DNA of 64,000 nucleotides from Neobacillus niacini (GTDB lineage Bacteria > Bacillota > Bacilli > Bacillales > Cytobacillaceae). Positions 17,913 to 26,790 of this stretch are shown piece after piece. Every line of letters starts with the position of its first letter. Within the stretch, counting starts at the first letter, position 1. The DNA lies in contig NZ_JAMBOX010000001.1 in assembly GCF_023715785.1 (NCBI RefSeq), positions 868,001-932,000 of the forward strand, written 5' to 3'. The translations under genes were made by a program, and so were the position numbers. The notes under the pieces are model-generated. The model made no database searches. It had not been told where the DNA came from and saw only the letters and a list, made by a program, of their open reading frames with translations.

Positions 17913-18557
17913 TTATTTCCCTCTGGCTGCTTGGACTTTATTTATATATTGTTGTGCTATCTCAGTAATCTTGTTGTAATCGCCTGTTTTCGCCGGCTCC
18001 ACCAGATTTCCGCCAACCCCGACAGCAACGCAGCCATTTTTAATCCATTTCTCCACATTCTCAAGGTTGACACCGCCAGTAGGCATAATATTAACCTGTG
18101 GCAGCGGCGCCTTAACCGCCTTTACAAAATCAGGACCGAAAGCACTTCCAGGGAAAAGTTTTATGATGTCTACTCCTGCAGTTAATGCCTGTTTCATTTC
18201 GGTAATGGTCATGCAGCCGGGCATATAAGGAATTTGATATAGATTGCATAGTTTGGCAGTTTCCTCATCAAAGCTCGGACTGACAATATATTGGGCACCG
18301 GCCAATATCGCAAATCTTGCAGTCGCTGCATCAAGAACCGTTCCTGCACCGATGACGACATCGTTATTACCGTAATAGGAGGATAGTTCTTTGATGACTA
18401 GATCGGCATCTTTCACAGTAAACGTCACTTCAATCCCAGTGATGCCGCCTTTTACGCAGGCGTCCGAGATTTTTATTGCTTCTTCCTTGGTGTCCGCTCT
18501 AACAACGGCAACCACGCCACAATCAAGGAGTTTTGAAAGGGTTATCAATTTCTTCAA
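17913..18557 (-). CDS. kdgA: KDPG/KHG aldolase
   Basis: About 214-residue class I aldolase splitting 2-keto-3-deoxy-6-phosphogluconate into pyruvate and glyceraldehyde-3-phosphate (Eda family). Landmarks: GVVAVVRAD near residue 14, GGITGIEVTF near 37 with the catalytic glutamate, VIGAGTVLD near 70, MPGCMTITEM near 116, and the Schiff-base lysine in DIIKLFPGSAFGPDF near 134. The family usually starts MKKL, which points to the TTG at 18557 behind GGTGATC; an in-frame TTG at 18569 would add four residues. It is the first gene of the kdg-kdu operon. Confidence 0.93.
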   Translation of the reverse strand: MKKLITLSKLLDCGVVAVVRADTKEEAIKISDACVKGGITGIEVTFTVKDADLVIKELSSYYGNNDVVIGAGTVLDAATARFAILAGAQYIVSPSFDEETAKLCNLYQIPYMPGCMTITEMKQALTAGVDIIKLFPGSAFGPDFVKAVKAPLPQVNIMPTGGVNLENVEKWIKNGCVAVGVGGNLVEPAKTGDYNKITEIAQQYINKVQAARGK

Positions 18558-18603
18558 TTGGATCACCAACCAGAATGAATTTCTTATATTGAAATAATTT
18601 ATT

Positions 18604-18617
18604 ATTGTATTTACAAT
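18604..18617 (-). promoter_or_regulatory. Palindromic operator candidate upstream of kdgA
   Basis: ATTGTATTTACAAT has perfect 6-base arms (ATTGTA/TACAAT). On the minus strand it lies immediately downstream of an ATATATAAT-type -10 region at about 18621-18630, about 50 bases before kdgA. It does not match the TGTTAACG sites, so the kdg-kdu operon seems to answer to another regulator, not found in this window. Confidence 0.5.
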
Positions 18618-18697
18618 TCAATTATATATAATGGAATATACGAATATCCACCAATCCTAAAAAGCCCTTAAAAATTTAACTATTAATCTTAAAAAAA

Positions 18698-20245
18698 TTA
18701 TCCTTTCCGGTATTCTGCAGGGGTGTAACCCGTATATTTTTTAAAGCAGATGCTGAAATACTGCGGGTTGCTATAGCCGACCTGCTCACTGACTTCACTC
18801 GTTTTCAATTTGCCTTCCCGCAATAAATCCATTGCTTTCTTCATCCGCAGTTCCAGTAAATAGTCACCAAAATTAAACCCTTTCTCCAGCTTAAACAGGT
18901 TGCTGAGGTAAGGTGTACTAACATGAATGACATCAGCCAATTTTTGCAAGGTTAGGCCTTGATCATAATAATGTTCTTTCATATATTTAATCGCTTGGTC
19001 AACATGACTGAAATGATTTTTTTCTTTTCGCTTTTTCATCGTCTGTGACCATTGTTGAATGATTCTATTGAGAATTTCTATCATTTCCGTAAGCGTTTGC
19101 ATTTTCATGATGTCGTGATACATCTCGGAAGAGTTAAAGCTCCCTGTTTGTTCTTCGTTCCACTTTTCCGATTCAAAAAAGAGCATGGCCCCAAGTTTTA
19201 AAGCAAGGACCTGCAAATCAGGCAAGGAAACGGTTCTGCTTTCAAGAATGGCAGCATGCAATTGTTCAAGGGCATTTTTCACCTTCTCCGGCATACCCAA
19301 TTTGATTTGGTTTTCGATTTTTATTTCCAAATCGGCTAGGTTATTTCCATGCTGTTCGGTTTCTGAAACTGTATCCTCGAAGGAAATCACTCGTCCAGTT
19401 CCCATGATATGCCGCAAATCCATGGCAAGACAGGATTCAAGGAATGCATTTCGAATTTCAAACAAATTAGCATAGGTTCTCCCATAGGAAATAGTGACAG
19501 ATTGCCCGACCTTTTGATGTACAAACTCCAATAACTCCTGGGCAAGCCGTCCCTTGGCTGGGTCATCATTGCGGTCTAGTGATAAAAGGATGGCCAGCCG
19601 GTCAGGACTAGCTTCCATTGCAGCTGAATCCATGCCGCCTATTAACGATTCGATGATTGGCATGACCTGTTCTTTACAATCTAAACCATCCTCCTCTTTG
19701 ACGTACTGAACGAGTATCGCTGAATAGTATGGTCCTGTCAGTTGAACGCCCAAATCGGCAAGCTCTGTCTCGATATCAATCTGCTGCTCTCTATCTCTAT
19801 TTAGCTTTTGAAAAAAGGCTTGCTGAAGCAGGGGAATAGATTCGCTGATTTGCTTTTCTTTCCTTACTGATTTCTGCCATTCCTCAGCCGCTTCTTTTAC
19901 CTTTTCAAGCAGTTGCTCTCCGTTTACCGGCTTTAATAGATAGTCAAATGCTTTTAATTTAATGGCTTCCTGGGCGTATTTAAAATCTTCATACCCAGTC
20001 AGGAAAATGATTTTTGTGTCCGGACTTCCCTCTTTTACATATTTGGCCATTTCCAGACCGCTCATAAACGGCATATTGATATCTGAAACCACTACATGCG
20101 GCTGTTCCTTTTTAATTAAATCAAGAGCAACCGCCCCATCCGCAGCTTCTCCTGCCACGATAAATCCATTCTCTTCCCACGGTATTGCCTGGCAAAGCCC
20201 ACGGCGTATAATGCGATCATCCTCTACAATGATTATTTTATGCAT
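18698..20245 (-). CDS. YesN-type response regulator with AraC DNA-binding domain
   Basis: 515-residue response regulator. The receiver domain is at about 1-120 (VEDDRIIRRGL; phospho-acceptor aspartate in VVSDINMPFMSG near 55; conserved lysine in YLLKPVNGEQL near 104), a long linker at about 130-405, and an AraC/XylS DNA-binding domain at about 410-512 with the signature GYSNPQYFSICFKKYTGYTPAEYRK. Its start overlaps the end of the kinase gene by 8 bases, so it is coupled to it. This pair type in bacilli controls adjacent ABC importers for plant wall oligosaccharides, here most likely the importer at 23491-26653. Confidence 0.92.
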   Translation of the reverse strand: MHKIIIVEDDRIIRRGLCQAIPWEENGFIVAGEAADGAVALDLIKKEQPHVVVSDINMPFMSGLEMAKYVKEGSPDTKIIFLTGYEDFKYAQEAIKLKAFDYLLKPVNGEQLLEKVKEAAEEWQKSVRKEKQISESIPLLQQAFFQKLNRDREQQIDIETELADLGVQLTGPYYSAILVQYVKEEDGLDCKEQVMPIIESLIGGMDSAAMEASPDRLAILLSLDRNDDPAKGRLAQELLEFVHQKVGQSVTISYGRTYANLFEIRNAFLESCLAMDLRHIMGTGRVISFEDTVSETEQHGNNLADLEIKIENQIKLGMPEKVKNALEQLHAAILESRTVSLPDLQVLALKLGAMLFFESEKWNEEQTGSFNSSEMYHDIMKMQTLTEMIEILNRIIQQWSQTMKKRKEKNHFSHVDQAIKYMKEHYYDQGLTLQKLADVIHVSTPYLSNLFKLEKGFNFGDYLLELRMKKAMDLLREGKLKTSEVSEQVGYSNPQYFSICFKKYTGYTPAEYRKG

Positions 20246-22037
20246 CTTTCACACTCTCCCCTTTTGTTTTGGGAATCTTAATACCGACAGTTGTTCCAAA
20301 GCCGGGTTCACTTGATATAGTCAAGCCATACTCTTGTCCAAAGTGGATCTTGATTCGTTCATTGACACTTTTAATACCAATCCCGATAGAAGCCTTTTTA
20401 TCTCGGTAAGCTGAGTCCATTTCTCTCATGATTTCCTGCAGCTTCTCTTTTTCAATTCCATTGCCATCATCAGCCACTTCCAAATAAATAAGATCGTCCG
20501 CTTGATCGCCCCTGATGGTGATTTTACCCTTGCCTCGCTTTTGCTTGACACCATGGTAAATGGCATTTTCAATCAGCGGCTGTAAAGAGAGTTTAATAAT
20601 ATTATTGGAAAGAATGTCTTCTTCGACATCTATTTCATAAACAAAGTCATCGCCATAGCGCATTTCCTGGATGTACAGGTAATGCTCAATATGTTCCAGT
20701 TCTTCCCTGATCGAGATGATTTCCTGTCCCTTGCTGATACTGATTCTGAAGAAGCTCGACAGTGCACTGATCATTTGGCTGGCATCTTTATTCAGCCCCA
20801 TATCACACAGCCCTTTAATGGAATAAAGCGTATTGTATAAAAAATGGGGATTGATTTGGGCATGCATAATGGCAAATTCCAATTGCCGTTTTGCCTCTTG
20901 TTCCATTTGAACCTGTTCCATCAGCGTGTTAATCCGGGCAATTAATTCCTTAAAACCGTTATGGAGGATTTTCATTTCTTCAGGACCGGATAATTCATAA
21001 TTCATGTCAAGATCCTTCTGATTAAATCCCGCCATTTGGTAGGCCATCTTTTTAAAGGGATTCGTAATAAACTTACTCATGATATTGGTTAGCACGACAG
21101 TACAAACAGCCAGAAGCAAGATCAATAATATGTTAAAATGCTTGATATAATTAACTTTGGTTAGAATTTCACTTTCAGGAACAACCGCCGCCAATTTCCA
21201 TTTATTCGTCTTTATCGTGTCGTAAATGACAATCATATTTTCACCCGAAAGACTTTTGTAGGTGAATTCGCCTTTTTCCCTGTCTAACTGCTGCAGGGAA
21301 TGCAATGTTTCTTGGTCAAGTCTGTACTCCTTCTTAACCGTCTTCGATTCGTAGCTTCCATCTGGACTGACTAAAGTCAGGTACCCATTTTTCCCGATTA
21401 ATGATTTATTTACAACTTCTTCAAAAAAATCAGTTCGTAGGTTAAATAACACGATCCCTCTCGACTTTTCACTTTTCATTAACCTAAAGACAGAGATTAC
21501 CTTATCATTTTGATTTAGACTTTCATCATTGTGGAGATTTTCCCAGTAATATCCCTCTGTATTTCCCTCATACCTGTTGAAATAATCATCATAGTTGATA
21601 GTAGGATAGGAAATATAGGGGGTCCGATAAAAAGAATGACCTTTTTGTTCATAGTCAATGATGACTGAATCCAGAATAGTGTTATATCGCGTATAGATCA
21701 TTTGTACATTTCGGTCAACCTCAATTCGTGTTTCCGGTTTTATTTCGGAATCATCAAGAGCCAGCATATATTTCACCTTTGGGTCGTTTGCCAGCGAAAC
21801 GAACTGCTGAAACACATCCAATAACATGTAATCCAAATAATTCTTTGTTTGAAAAATGGTATCATTGACATTTTTATATGCATTTTCTTCAATCTGCGAT
21901 GTCGCCAAAGCCGATGAAATCCATCCAGAAATGAATATAAAAATAATAATGATTGGAAGGAAAAGCGAGTTAATTGTTGATTTAAAAGAATAAAAGAAAT
22001 ACCGACGAAACAGGTTTTTTAGCTTAACAGCCATCAT
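20238..22037 (-). CDS. YesM-type sensor histidine kinase
   Basis: About 599-residue membrane kinase. It has one membrane helix near residue 25, an extracellular sensor region of about 250 residues, a second helix near 300, a HAMP linker, the His_kinase domain with AQINPHFLYNTLYSIKGL (phospho-accepting histidine near 398) and a HATPase domain with LIENAIYHGV and DDGNGIE motifs. I placed the start at the ATG at 22037, which follows AGGGAG by 7 bases; a longer reading to 22079 has no ribosome binding site and would cover a cre-like box. The sensor probably detects an extracellular oligogalacturonide or rhamnogalacturonide, directly or through the binding protein. Confidence 0.92.
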   Translation of the reverse strand: MMAVKLKNLFRRYFFYSFKSTINSLFLPIIIIFIFISGWISSALATSQIEENAYKNVNDTIFQTKNYLDYMLLDVFQQFVSLANDPKVKYMLALDDSEIKPETRIEVDRNVQMIYTRYNTILDSVIIDYEQKGHSFYRTPYISYPTINYDDYFNRYEGNTEGYYWENLHNDESLNQNDKVISVFRLMKSEKSRGIVLFNLRTDFFEEVVNKSLIGKNGYLTLVSPDGSYESKTVKKEYRLDQETLHSLQQLDREKGEFTYKSLSGENMIVIYDTIKTNKWKLAAVVPESEILTKVNYIKHFNILLILLLAVCTVVLTNIMSKFITNPFKKMAYQMAGFNQKDLDMNYELSGPEEMKILHNGFKELIARINTLMEQVQMEQEAKRQLEFAIMHAQINPHFLYNTLYSIKGLCDMGLNKDASQMISALSSFFRISISKGQEIISIREELEHIEHYLYIQEMRYGDDFVYEIDVEEDILSNNIIKLSLQPLIENAIYHGVKQKRGKGKITIRGDQADDLIYLEVADDGNGIEKEKLQEIMREMDSAYRDKKASIGIGIKSVNERIKIHFGQEYGLTISSEPGFGTTVGIKIPKTKGESVKDA

Positions 22038-22061
22038 TACCAGACTCCCTATTAGCAGATA

Positions 22062-22077
22062 AAGAAAACGTTTCCAC
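22062..22077 (-). promoter_or_regulatory. cre-like box upstream of the kinase gene
   Basis: GTGGAAACGTTTTCTT on the minus strand matches the cre consensus at 14 of 16 positions, with the core AAACGTTTTC intact. It lies 25-40 bases before the chosen start codon, suitable for catabolite repression of the two-component system. Confidence 0.4.
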
Positions 22078-22214
22078 ACCTAAACAATAAACAATATTTA
22101 TTGCTTGGTAAACAGGTATATTTTATCTAAAATTCTAGGAAGATGAAGTGACTTTTCTCGTACCGAGGAAAATATTATGCCAGAATAATATATCTCCGAC
22201 TTTCACATAAGTAT

Positions 22215-22257
22215 AAACCTTTTCCTATGCCGACATTCGCAGCATAGAAAAAGGTTT
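22215..22257 (-). terminator. Hairpin terminator after the GH105 gene
   Basis: AAACCTTTTCCTATGC pairs with GCATAGAAAAAGGTTT with one bulge. It lies between the GH105 stop and the kinase gene, and the run of thymines inside the stem makes it function-like in both directions. Confidence 0.5.
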
Positions 22258-22299
22258 TTATGCTCTAGTCACATGACTGCAGACGATTAAAGCAGTGGT

Positions 22300-23406
22300 T
22301 TACACTTTATTAATCAGGTCATAATACGCCATGCTTCCTAAAAGAAACGCGCCCATTCCATGCAAATCATTTTTGGATGTAGGTCGAGAAACATAATAAT
22401 CATATACCCCGGCAGAAGTGCCGATGCAGATGCCCTTAAGGTCCGCAGTTTCTTCGTATTCCTCAACCATGTGCTCCAACAGCCCCTTATAAGCCTTTTC
22501 CACTACTGCACGGTAGGTTTCATCGACATAGCCATGTTGAATCGCTTTGGAAATAAAATAAATAAACAATGCCGAGCAGGAAGATTCAAGCCAATTATCA
22601 GCAAGCTCTCCTTTATCAACAATTTGATACCATAAACCCGTCTGATCGTCCTGGAACTTTACGATAGCCGGAATAAAGTTTTGCAGCGCTTGAATTAATT
22701 CCTCTTGGCCGCGTTTCCGCTCTCCTAGGATTTCTAGTAAATCGATAAGTGCAGTGCCATACCAGCCTACAGAACGGCCCCAAAATTCAGGTGAGCACCC
22801 TGTTTCAGGACTTGCCCATGGCTGTACCCTTTTTTCGTCCCACGCATGGTAAAGCAGGCCGGTTTTTTCGTCTGTCATATGTTTTCTCATCAGCTTTTCC
22901 TGTAGAAGAACCATCTGAATCAATTCCTCTTCATGAAATTGCTGGCTGTAAAGAAGCATGAACGGCCCGCCCATAAACAAGCCGTCAAGCCACATTTGGT
23001 ATGGGTATTTTTCCTTGTGCCAGAAACCATTCTCGGAAGTTCTATTGATGGTATCTAAAGCACTTCTTAGGCGTTTTGCCGCAATCATATATCTCGGGTC
23101 TTTTGTTTTTTCATAAAGCGGGAACAAAAGAATCCCTGTCATCGTAGAATCGAGTTGGTCACGCTCAAAGCGTACATTTCCATATTCATCAATTAAGTGG
23201 TCGTAATAGGCTTTAATATAATTGAAATATTCTTCCTTGCCTGTGGCCTGATATACCCGATACATGCCAAAAAGAAAAACTCCTTGATGGTAATGGAATT
23301 CGCCCACAGGCGGAAGCTCTTCTGGACGGAACGTTCTCATAAGCGCTTGGCAAGCTTTTTCCGCCATCCGTAATGGAGTTTCTGTTGTCATCTGTTTTGT
23401 TTGCAT
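22300..23406 (-). CDS. GH105 unsaturated glycuronyl hydrolase (YteR/YesR-like)
   Basis: 368-residue cytoplasmic alpha/alpha-barrel enzyme expected to remove the 4,5-unsaturated galacturonyl residue from lyase-generated oligosaccharides, giving 5-keto-4-deoxyuronate for KduI. Family signatures: YQMWLDGLFMGGPF near residue 134, with the catalytic aspartate, and WGRSVGWYGTALIDLLE near 210. There is no signal peptide, so the importer upstream must supply its substrate. It is the last gene after the ABC importer, separated from the binding-protein gene by a perfect hairpin. Whether it prefers rhamnogalacturonide (YteR) or oligogalacturonide products is not decidable here. Confidence 0.9.
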   Translation of the reverse strand: MQTKQMTTETPLRMAEKACQALMRTFRPEELPPVGEFHYHQGVFLFGMYRVYQATGKEEYFNYIKAYYDHLIDEYGNVRFERDQLDSTMTGILLFPLYEKTKDPRYMIAAKRLRSALDTINRTSENGFWHKEKYPYQMWLDGLFMGGPFMLLYSQQFHEEELIQMVLLQEKLMRKHMTDEKTGLLYHAWDEKRVQPWASPETGCSPEFWGRSVGWYGTALIDLLEILGERKRGQEELIQALQNFIPAIVKFQDDQTGLWYQIVDKGELADNWLESSCSALFIYFISKAIQHGYVDETYRAVVEKAYKGLLEHMVEEYEETADLKGICIGTSAGVYDYYVSRPTSKNDLHGMGAFLLGSMAYYDLINKV

Positions 23407-23450
23407 CTTTGATTCTCCTATCTCCTTTATTCATCCACTCTAATAGAGAA

Positions 23451-23478
23451 ACTGGGTGTTAAAGTATCAACACCCAGT
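23451..23478 (-). other. Intercistronic hairpin between binding-protein and GH105 genes
   Basis: ACTGGGTGTT pairs perfectly with AACACCCAGT around an 8-base loop. On the minus strand only TTTCTC follows, so it is probably a partial terminator or mRNA stabiliser that keeps binding-protein transcript levels above GH105 levels. Confidence 0.6.
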
Positions 23479-23490
23479 AAGACAGCTTTT

Positions 23491-24837
23491 TTATTTTTTG
23501 AAAGTGGCATCATATTTTGCTTTAGAGTCCTCGATTGCTTTTGCCCATTGATCAAGGAATTCCTTAGCAGTCATCTTTCCACTCATTACCGATTGAACGC
23601 CTGGGTCTACAATTGTGTCAAGGATGGTACGGTAGTCTGGTAAATAGAATGGCGGCATATAAATCTTTGTTTTGGAATTATTGTACACTTCAAAGGCAAC
23701 CTTAATATGCTGCGCATCTTGTACCCATTGATCATCTAATACATCTTTGTTGGTCGGAATTTGACCAGTTTGTTGGTTCCAGTAGCTTTGCGCATCTTCA
23801 GAGTTGACAAATTCGATAAATTTCCAAGCTGCATCAGGGTTTTTACTAGCTTTAAACATGGCTAGGTTAACTGCGTTTCCACCTTCGGCAACATATTGGC
23901 CATCTTTCGTTGTTGGAAGCGGGATCATCTTGAATGAACCTGCTGGCAATGCTTTGCTGTGCTCACCAAAAGAACCTGGATTGTGGTGTACCATTCCAAC
24001 TACACCAGTATCAAAAGCGGCAATCATTTCTTTATAGCCATTTGTAATATCGCTCTTAGGAGTAGATTTGTCATAGAAGGAGTAATATTTTTCGACAAAC
24101 TCTACATGTTTTGGATCATTGATGTTCGACTTGCCGTTTTTATCAAAGTAATCCAAGCCGCTGTATGCAAACATTGCTCTTTGGATCGTGAATGATGCTC
24201 CTGCACCGCCGCGGATGGTAAAGCCATAACGGTTTTGTGCCGGATCTTTCATTTTTTCGATTACAGTAAAGAACTCGTCCCAAGTTTTTGGCTCTTTAAC
24301 GCCTGCTTGCTCAAACCAGTCTGTGCGAATCCATAAGGCATCCAAATTTTGTGCGTAAGGAATGCCATAAAGCTTTTTGTCTCTGGTAATTTCCTTGTTA
24401 ACATCAACTGCTGCTTTGTTAAGTTTCTTGCTGATATCGGACTTGTCATAATACGAATCAAGAGGCTTTAGTGCACCGCGAATTGAGAATTCCGGAAGCC
24501 AGGTTGTTTGAACAGAGCCAATATCAGGCGTATCCTCGGCCGCAATGGCTGCATCATATTTCGATTTTGCGGAACTGTTCGGAATACCAACATACTCTAC
24601 AGTAATGTTAGGATACTTAGCTTCAAATCGCTTAATGACTTCCTCCCAAACAGGGGTACGGGCAGGACCAGCGTTTTCATCCCAGAATGTAATCGTAACT
24701 GGTTCTTCGGGTTTTGCTGCTGTTTTTTTGTTATTTTCCACTTTTTTCTCATCGCCGCCACCGCCACAGGCAGTCAGGAACATGCTTGATGCCACGGTTA
24801 AAGCCAGAGCAGAAGTTGCCAATTTTCTCTTTAACAT
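23491..24837 (-). CDS. Extracellular sugar-binding lipoprotein of an ABC importer
   Basis: 448-residue solute-binding protein of the MalE/YesO class. The N-terminus is a lipoprotein signal with the lipobox LTAC near residues 21-24, so it is anchored in the membrane outer face. The mature part has the typical ITFWDENAGPARTPVWEEVIKR start and a late SEDAQSYWNQQTGQIPTNK segment common in this family. Together with the two permeases immediately upstream it forms an importer for pectin-derived oligosaccharides. No ATPase gene is nearby; in bacilli such importers share the MsmX ATPase encoded elsewhere. Confidence 0.92.
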   Translation of the reverse strand: MLKRKLATSALALTVASSMFLTACGGGGDEKKVENNKKTAAKPEEPVTITFWDENAGPARTPVWEEVIKRFEAKYPNITVEYVGIPNSSAKSKYDAAIAAEDTPDIGSVQTTWLPEFSIRGALKPLDSYYDKSDISKKLNKAAVDVNKEITRDKKLYGIPYAQNLDALWIRTDWFEQAGVKEPKTWDEFFTVIEKMKDPAQNRYGFTIRGGAGASFTIQRAMFAYSGLDYFDKNGKSNINDPKHVEFVEKYYSFYDKSTPKSDITNGYKEMIAAFDTGVVGMVHHNPGSFGEHSKALPAGSFKMIPLPTTKDGQYVAEGGNAVNLAMFKASKNPDAAWKFIEFVNSEDAQSYWNQQTGQIPTNKDVLDDQWVQDAQHIKVAFEVYNNSKTKIYMPPFYLPDYRTILDTIVDPGVQSVMSGKMTAKEFLDQWAKAIEDSKAKYDATFKK

Positions 24838-24866
24838 ACGAAACTTTCCTCCTTGATATTTTTATA

Positions 24867-25715
24867 TCAACCTTTCACAGCTCCACCCATACCATTTACA
24901 AGGTGCTTCTGTGCATAGGCAAATAACAGAATTGCTGGAATTAAAGCGATTACACTTCCCGCCGCCAAGGCCCCGTAGTTTACGTTAAACTCACCCATCA
25001 TGGAGGCTAATCCAACAGGGAGCGTAAACTTGTTTTGCTGGTTGGTCAGCATCAATGCGATTAAGAATTCATTCCATGTATAAATGAAGGTAAATACTCC
25101 TGTTGCTACAATACCCGGCAGCAACAAAGGAAAGACTACATACCTTAATGATTGCAGTTTCGTACAGCCATCCATCATCGCTGCTTCTTCCAACTCTTTT
25201 GGAACGCCTGAAATAAACCCGCTCATCAAAATCGTGGTAAATGGAATTTCAACTGCTGAATACGTAATAATCAACGATAACGGATTACTGATCAATCCAA
25301 GATTTTTAAAAATGATGAACAGCGGGATAATCATCATAGCCCTTGGTATAAACTGGGTACACAAAAGCATAAGCATGAATCCACGTTTTCCTTTAAACTG
25401 GTATCTAGCCAATGCATAGCCCGACAGTGTCGAGCAGATTAGAACAACGATTACAGTGGCAACCCCTACGATTAAGCTATTTTTAAAGAAGGTGGCAAAT
25501 CCGATATTGGTCCAAGCATTGACAAAGTTATCAATTGTCGGGTTAGCAGGAAGATACTGCAAAGGGCGCTTGATAATATCTCCCTCCGGCTTAAACGCTG
25601 TATTAATCGTCCAGTATAACGGAAAGATGGTGAAACATAGCATCATCGATAATGGAAGATATAAAGTTATCAATTTATCAGCTTTTTTATTATTGAATAT
25701 CATCCCAAACGTCAC
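24867..25715 (-). CDS. ABC sugar importer permease, YesQ/MalG type
   Basis: 282-residue inner permease with six predicted membrane helices. The ATPase-contact loop EAAMMDGCTKLQSLRYVVFP near residue 178 is the EAA motif, followed by LLPGIVATGVFTFIYTWNEFL typical of MalG-like proteins. It overlaps the upstream permease gene by 4 bases, showing translational coupling, and precedes the binding-protein gene. Confidence 0.93.
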   Translation of the reverse strand: MTFGMIFNNKKADKLITLYLPLSMMLCFTIFPLYWTINTAFKPEGDIIKRPLQYLPANPTIDNFVNAWTNIGFATFFKNSLIVGVATVIVVLICSTLSGYALARYQFKGKRGFMLMLLCTQFIPRAMMIIPLFIIFKNLGLISNPLSLIITYSAVEIPFTTILMSGFISGVPKELEEAAMMDGCTKLQSLRYVVFPLLLPGIVATGVFTFIYTWNEFLIALMLTNQQNKFTLPVGLASMMGEFNVNYGALAAGSVIALIPAILLFAYAQKHLVNGMGGAVKG

Positions 25716-26653
25716 TCCTTTTCATAACGGGATAGCTTCAGATAAACGATCGCGAATAGTAACAGAATCGCAAAGGTAATGACTGTTAATGCTGAACCAT
25801 ATCCGAAGTTGCTTCCATGGACAGCCAAGTCGGCGATGTACATGGTCAGTGTGGTTGTGGAATGAGCCGGACCTCCGCCCGTTAGGTTAAACAATAGATC
25901 GACGTTGTTAAATTCCCAAACTACCCTTAATAATGTTGTTAATACAATCGTGTTTTTTAATTGTGGCAGGATGACATAAATAAATGTCTTCCATCTGCTT
26001 GCACCATCAACCTTGGCCGCTTCATATAAATCAACCGGAATACTTTGTAAAGAAGCTAACAGGGTAATCGCAAAAAATGGAATCCCTCTCCATAATTCAG
26101 CGAGAATGACTGATGTAAACGCTGTTGTAGTACTTGCCAAGAAAGCCTGGGGTTCATTAATCAAACCCAATTTCATTAACAAGTCGTTAAGCACACCCAT
26201 ATGTTCGTTAAAAATTAATGACCACATCGAGGAGGCAAGTACGCCGGAGATTGCCCATGGGATAAAGGCAACCGCGCGAGCCATTCCTCTAAGCTTAAAT
26301 GTTTGATTTAACAATAAAGCTAAAATCATACCAAAGATCAATTGAAGTCCTACTTCTGTTACAACCCATTTCAAGCTGTTTAGCAAACTCGGCAGAAACA
26401 TTTTATCTTGTGTAAAGATCGTAACAAAGTTATCCAAACCGGCAAAACCATTATAAAACGGCGCTGCCACATCATAATGTTGGAGGCTGTAATAAAAAAC
26501 GGTTCCTATCGGGTAAAAGAGAAATCCTACTATTAAGATAAAAGAGGGTAATATAAAAAGATAAGGAGTCATATTTCCCTTTGTTATTTTCTGTTTTTTC
26601 ACCGTCTTTTTGCTTTTAATCGTTGTTTCTGTAACTCCACTTGAAATATCCAT
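25712..26653 (-). CDS. ABC sugar importer permease, YesP/MalF type
   Basis: 313-residue permease, first gene of the importer operon. It has a basic cytoplasmic N-terminus (residues 1-28), six membrane helices, and the EAA loop YEAAKVDGASRWKTFIYVILP near residue 212. A good AGGAGG precedes its ATG at 26653, and a cre-like box lies upstream. The operon order is permease, permease, binding protein, GH105. Confidence 0.93.
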   Translation of the reverse strand: MDISSGVTETTIKSKKTVKKQKITKGNMTPYLFILPSFILIVGFLFYPIGTVFYYSLQHYDVAAPFYNGFAGLDNFVTIFTQDKMFLPSLLNSLKWVVTEVGLQLIFGMILALLLNQTFKLRGMARAVAFIPWAISGVLASSMWSLIFNEHMGVLNDLLMKLGLINEPQAFLASTTTAFTSVILAELWRGIPFFAITLLASLQSIPVDLYEAAKVDGASRWKTFIYVILPQLKNTIVLTTLLRVVWEFNNVDLLFNLTGGGPAHSTTTLTMYIADLAVHGSNFGYGSALTVITFAILLLFAIVYLKLSRYEKE

Positions 26654-26684
26654 CTTGTATCCTCCTTTCTTGATTTCATTCTAA

Positions 26685-26700
26685 ATGAAAACGGTTTCTT
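26685..26700 (-). promoter_or_regulatory. cre-like box upstream of the ABC importer operon
   Basis: ATGAAAACGGTTTCTT fits WTGNNARCGNWWWCAW except for one position (T for A near the end). It lies about 35 bases before the first permease start, a usual place for CcpA repression of sugar-uptake operons. Confidence 0.6.
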
Positions 26701-26790
26701 CAATAAATTAAAGATTTTAATATGTTTTATAAAAATTTTAAGATATAATTGGAGAATTTTTGTCGTTCTTGTCGAATTTTCATAAATTAT

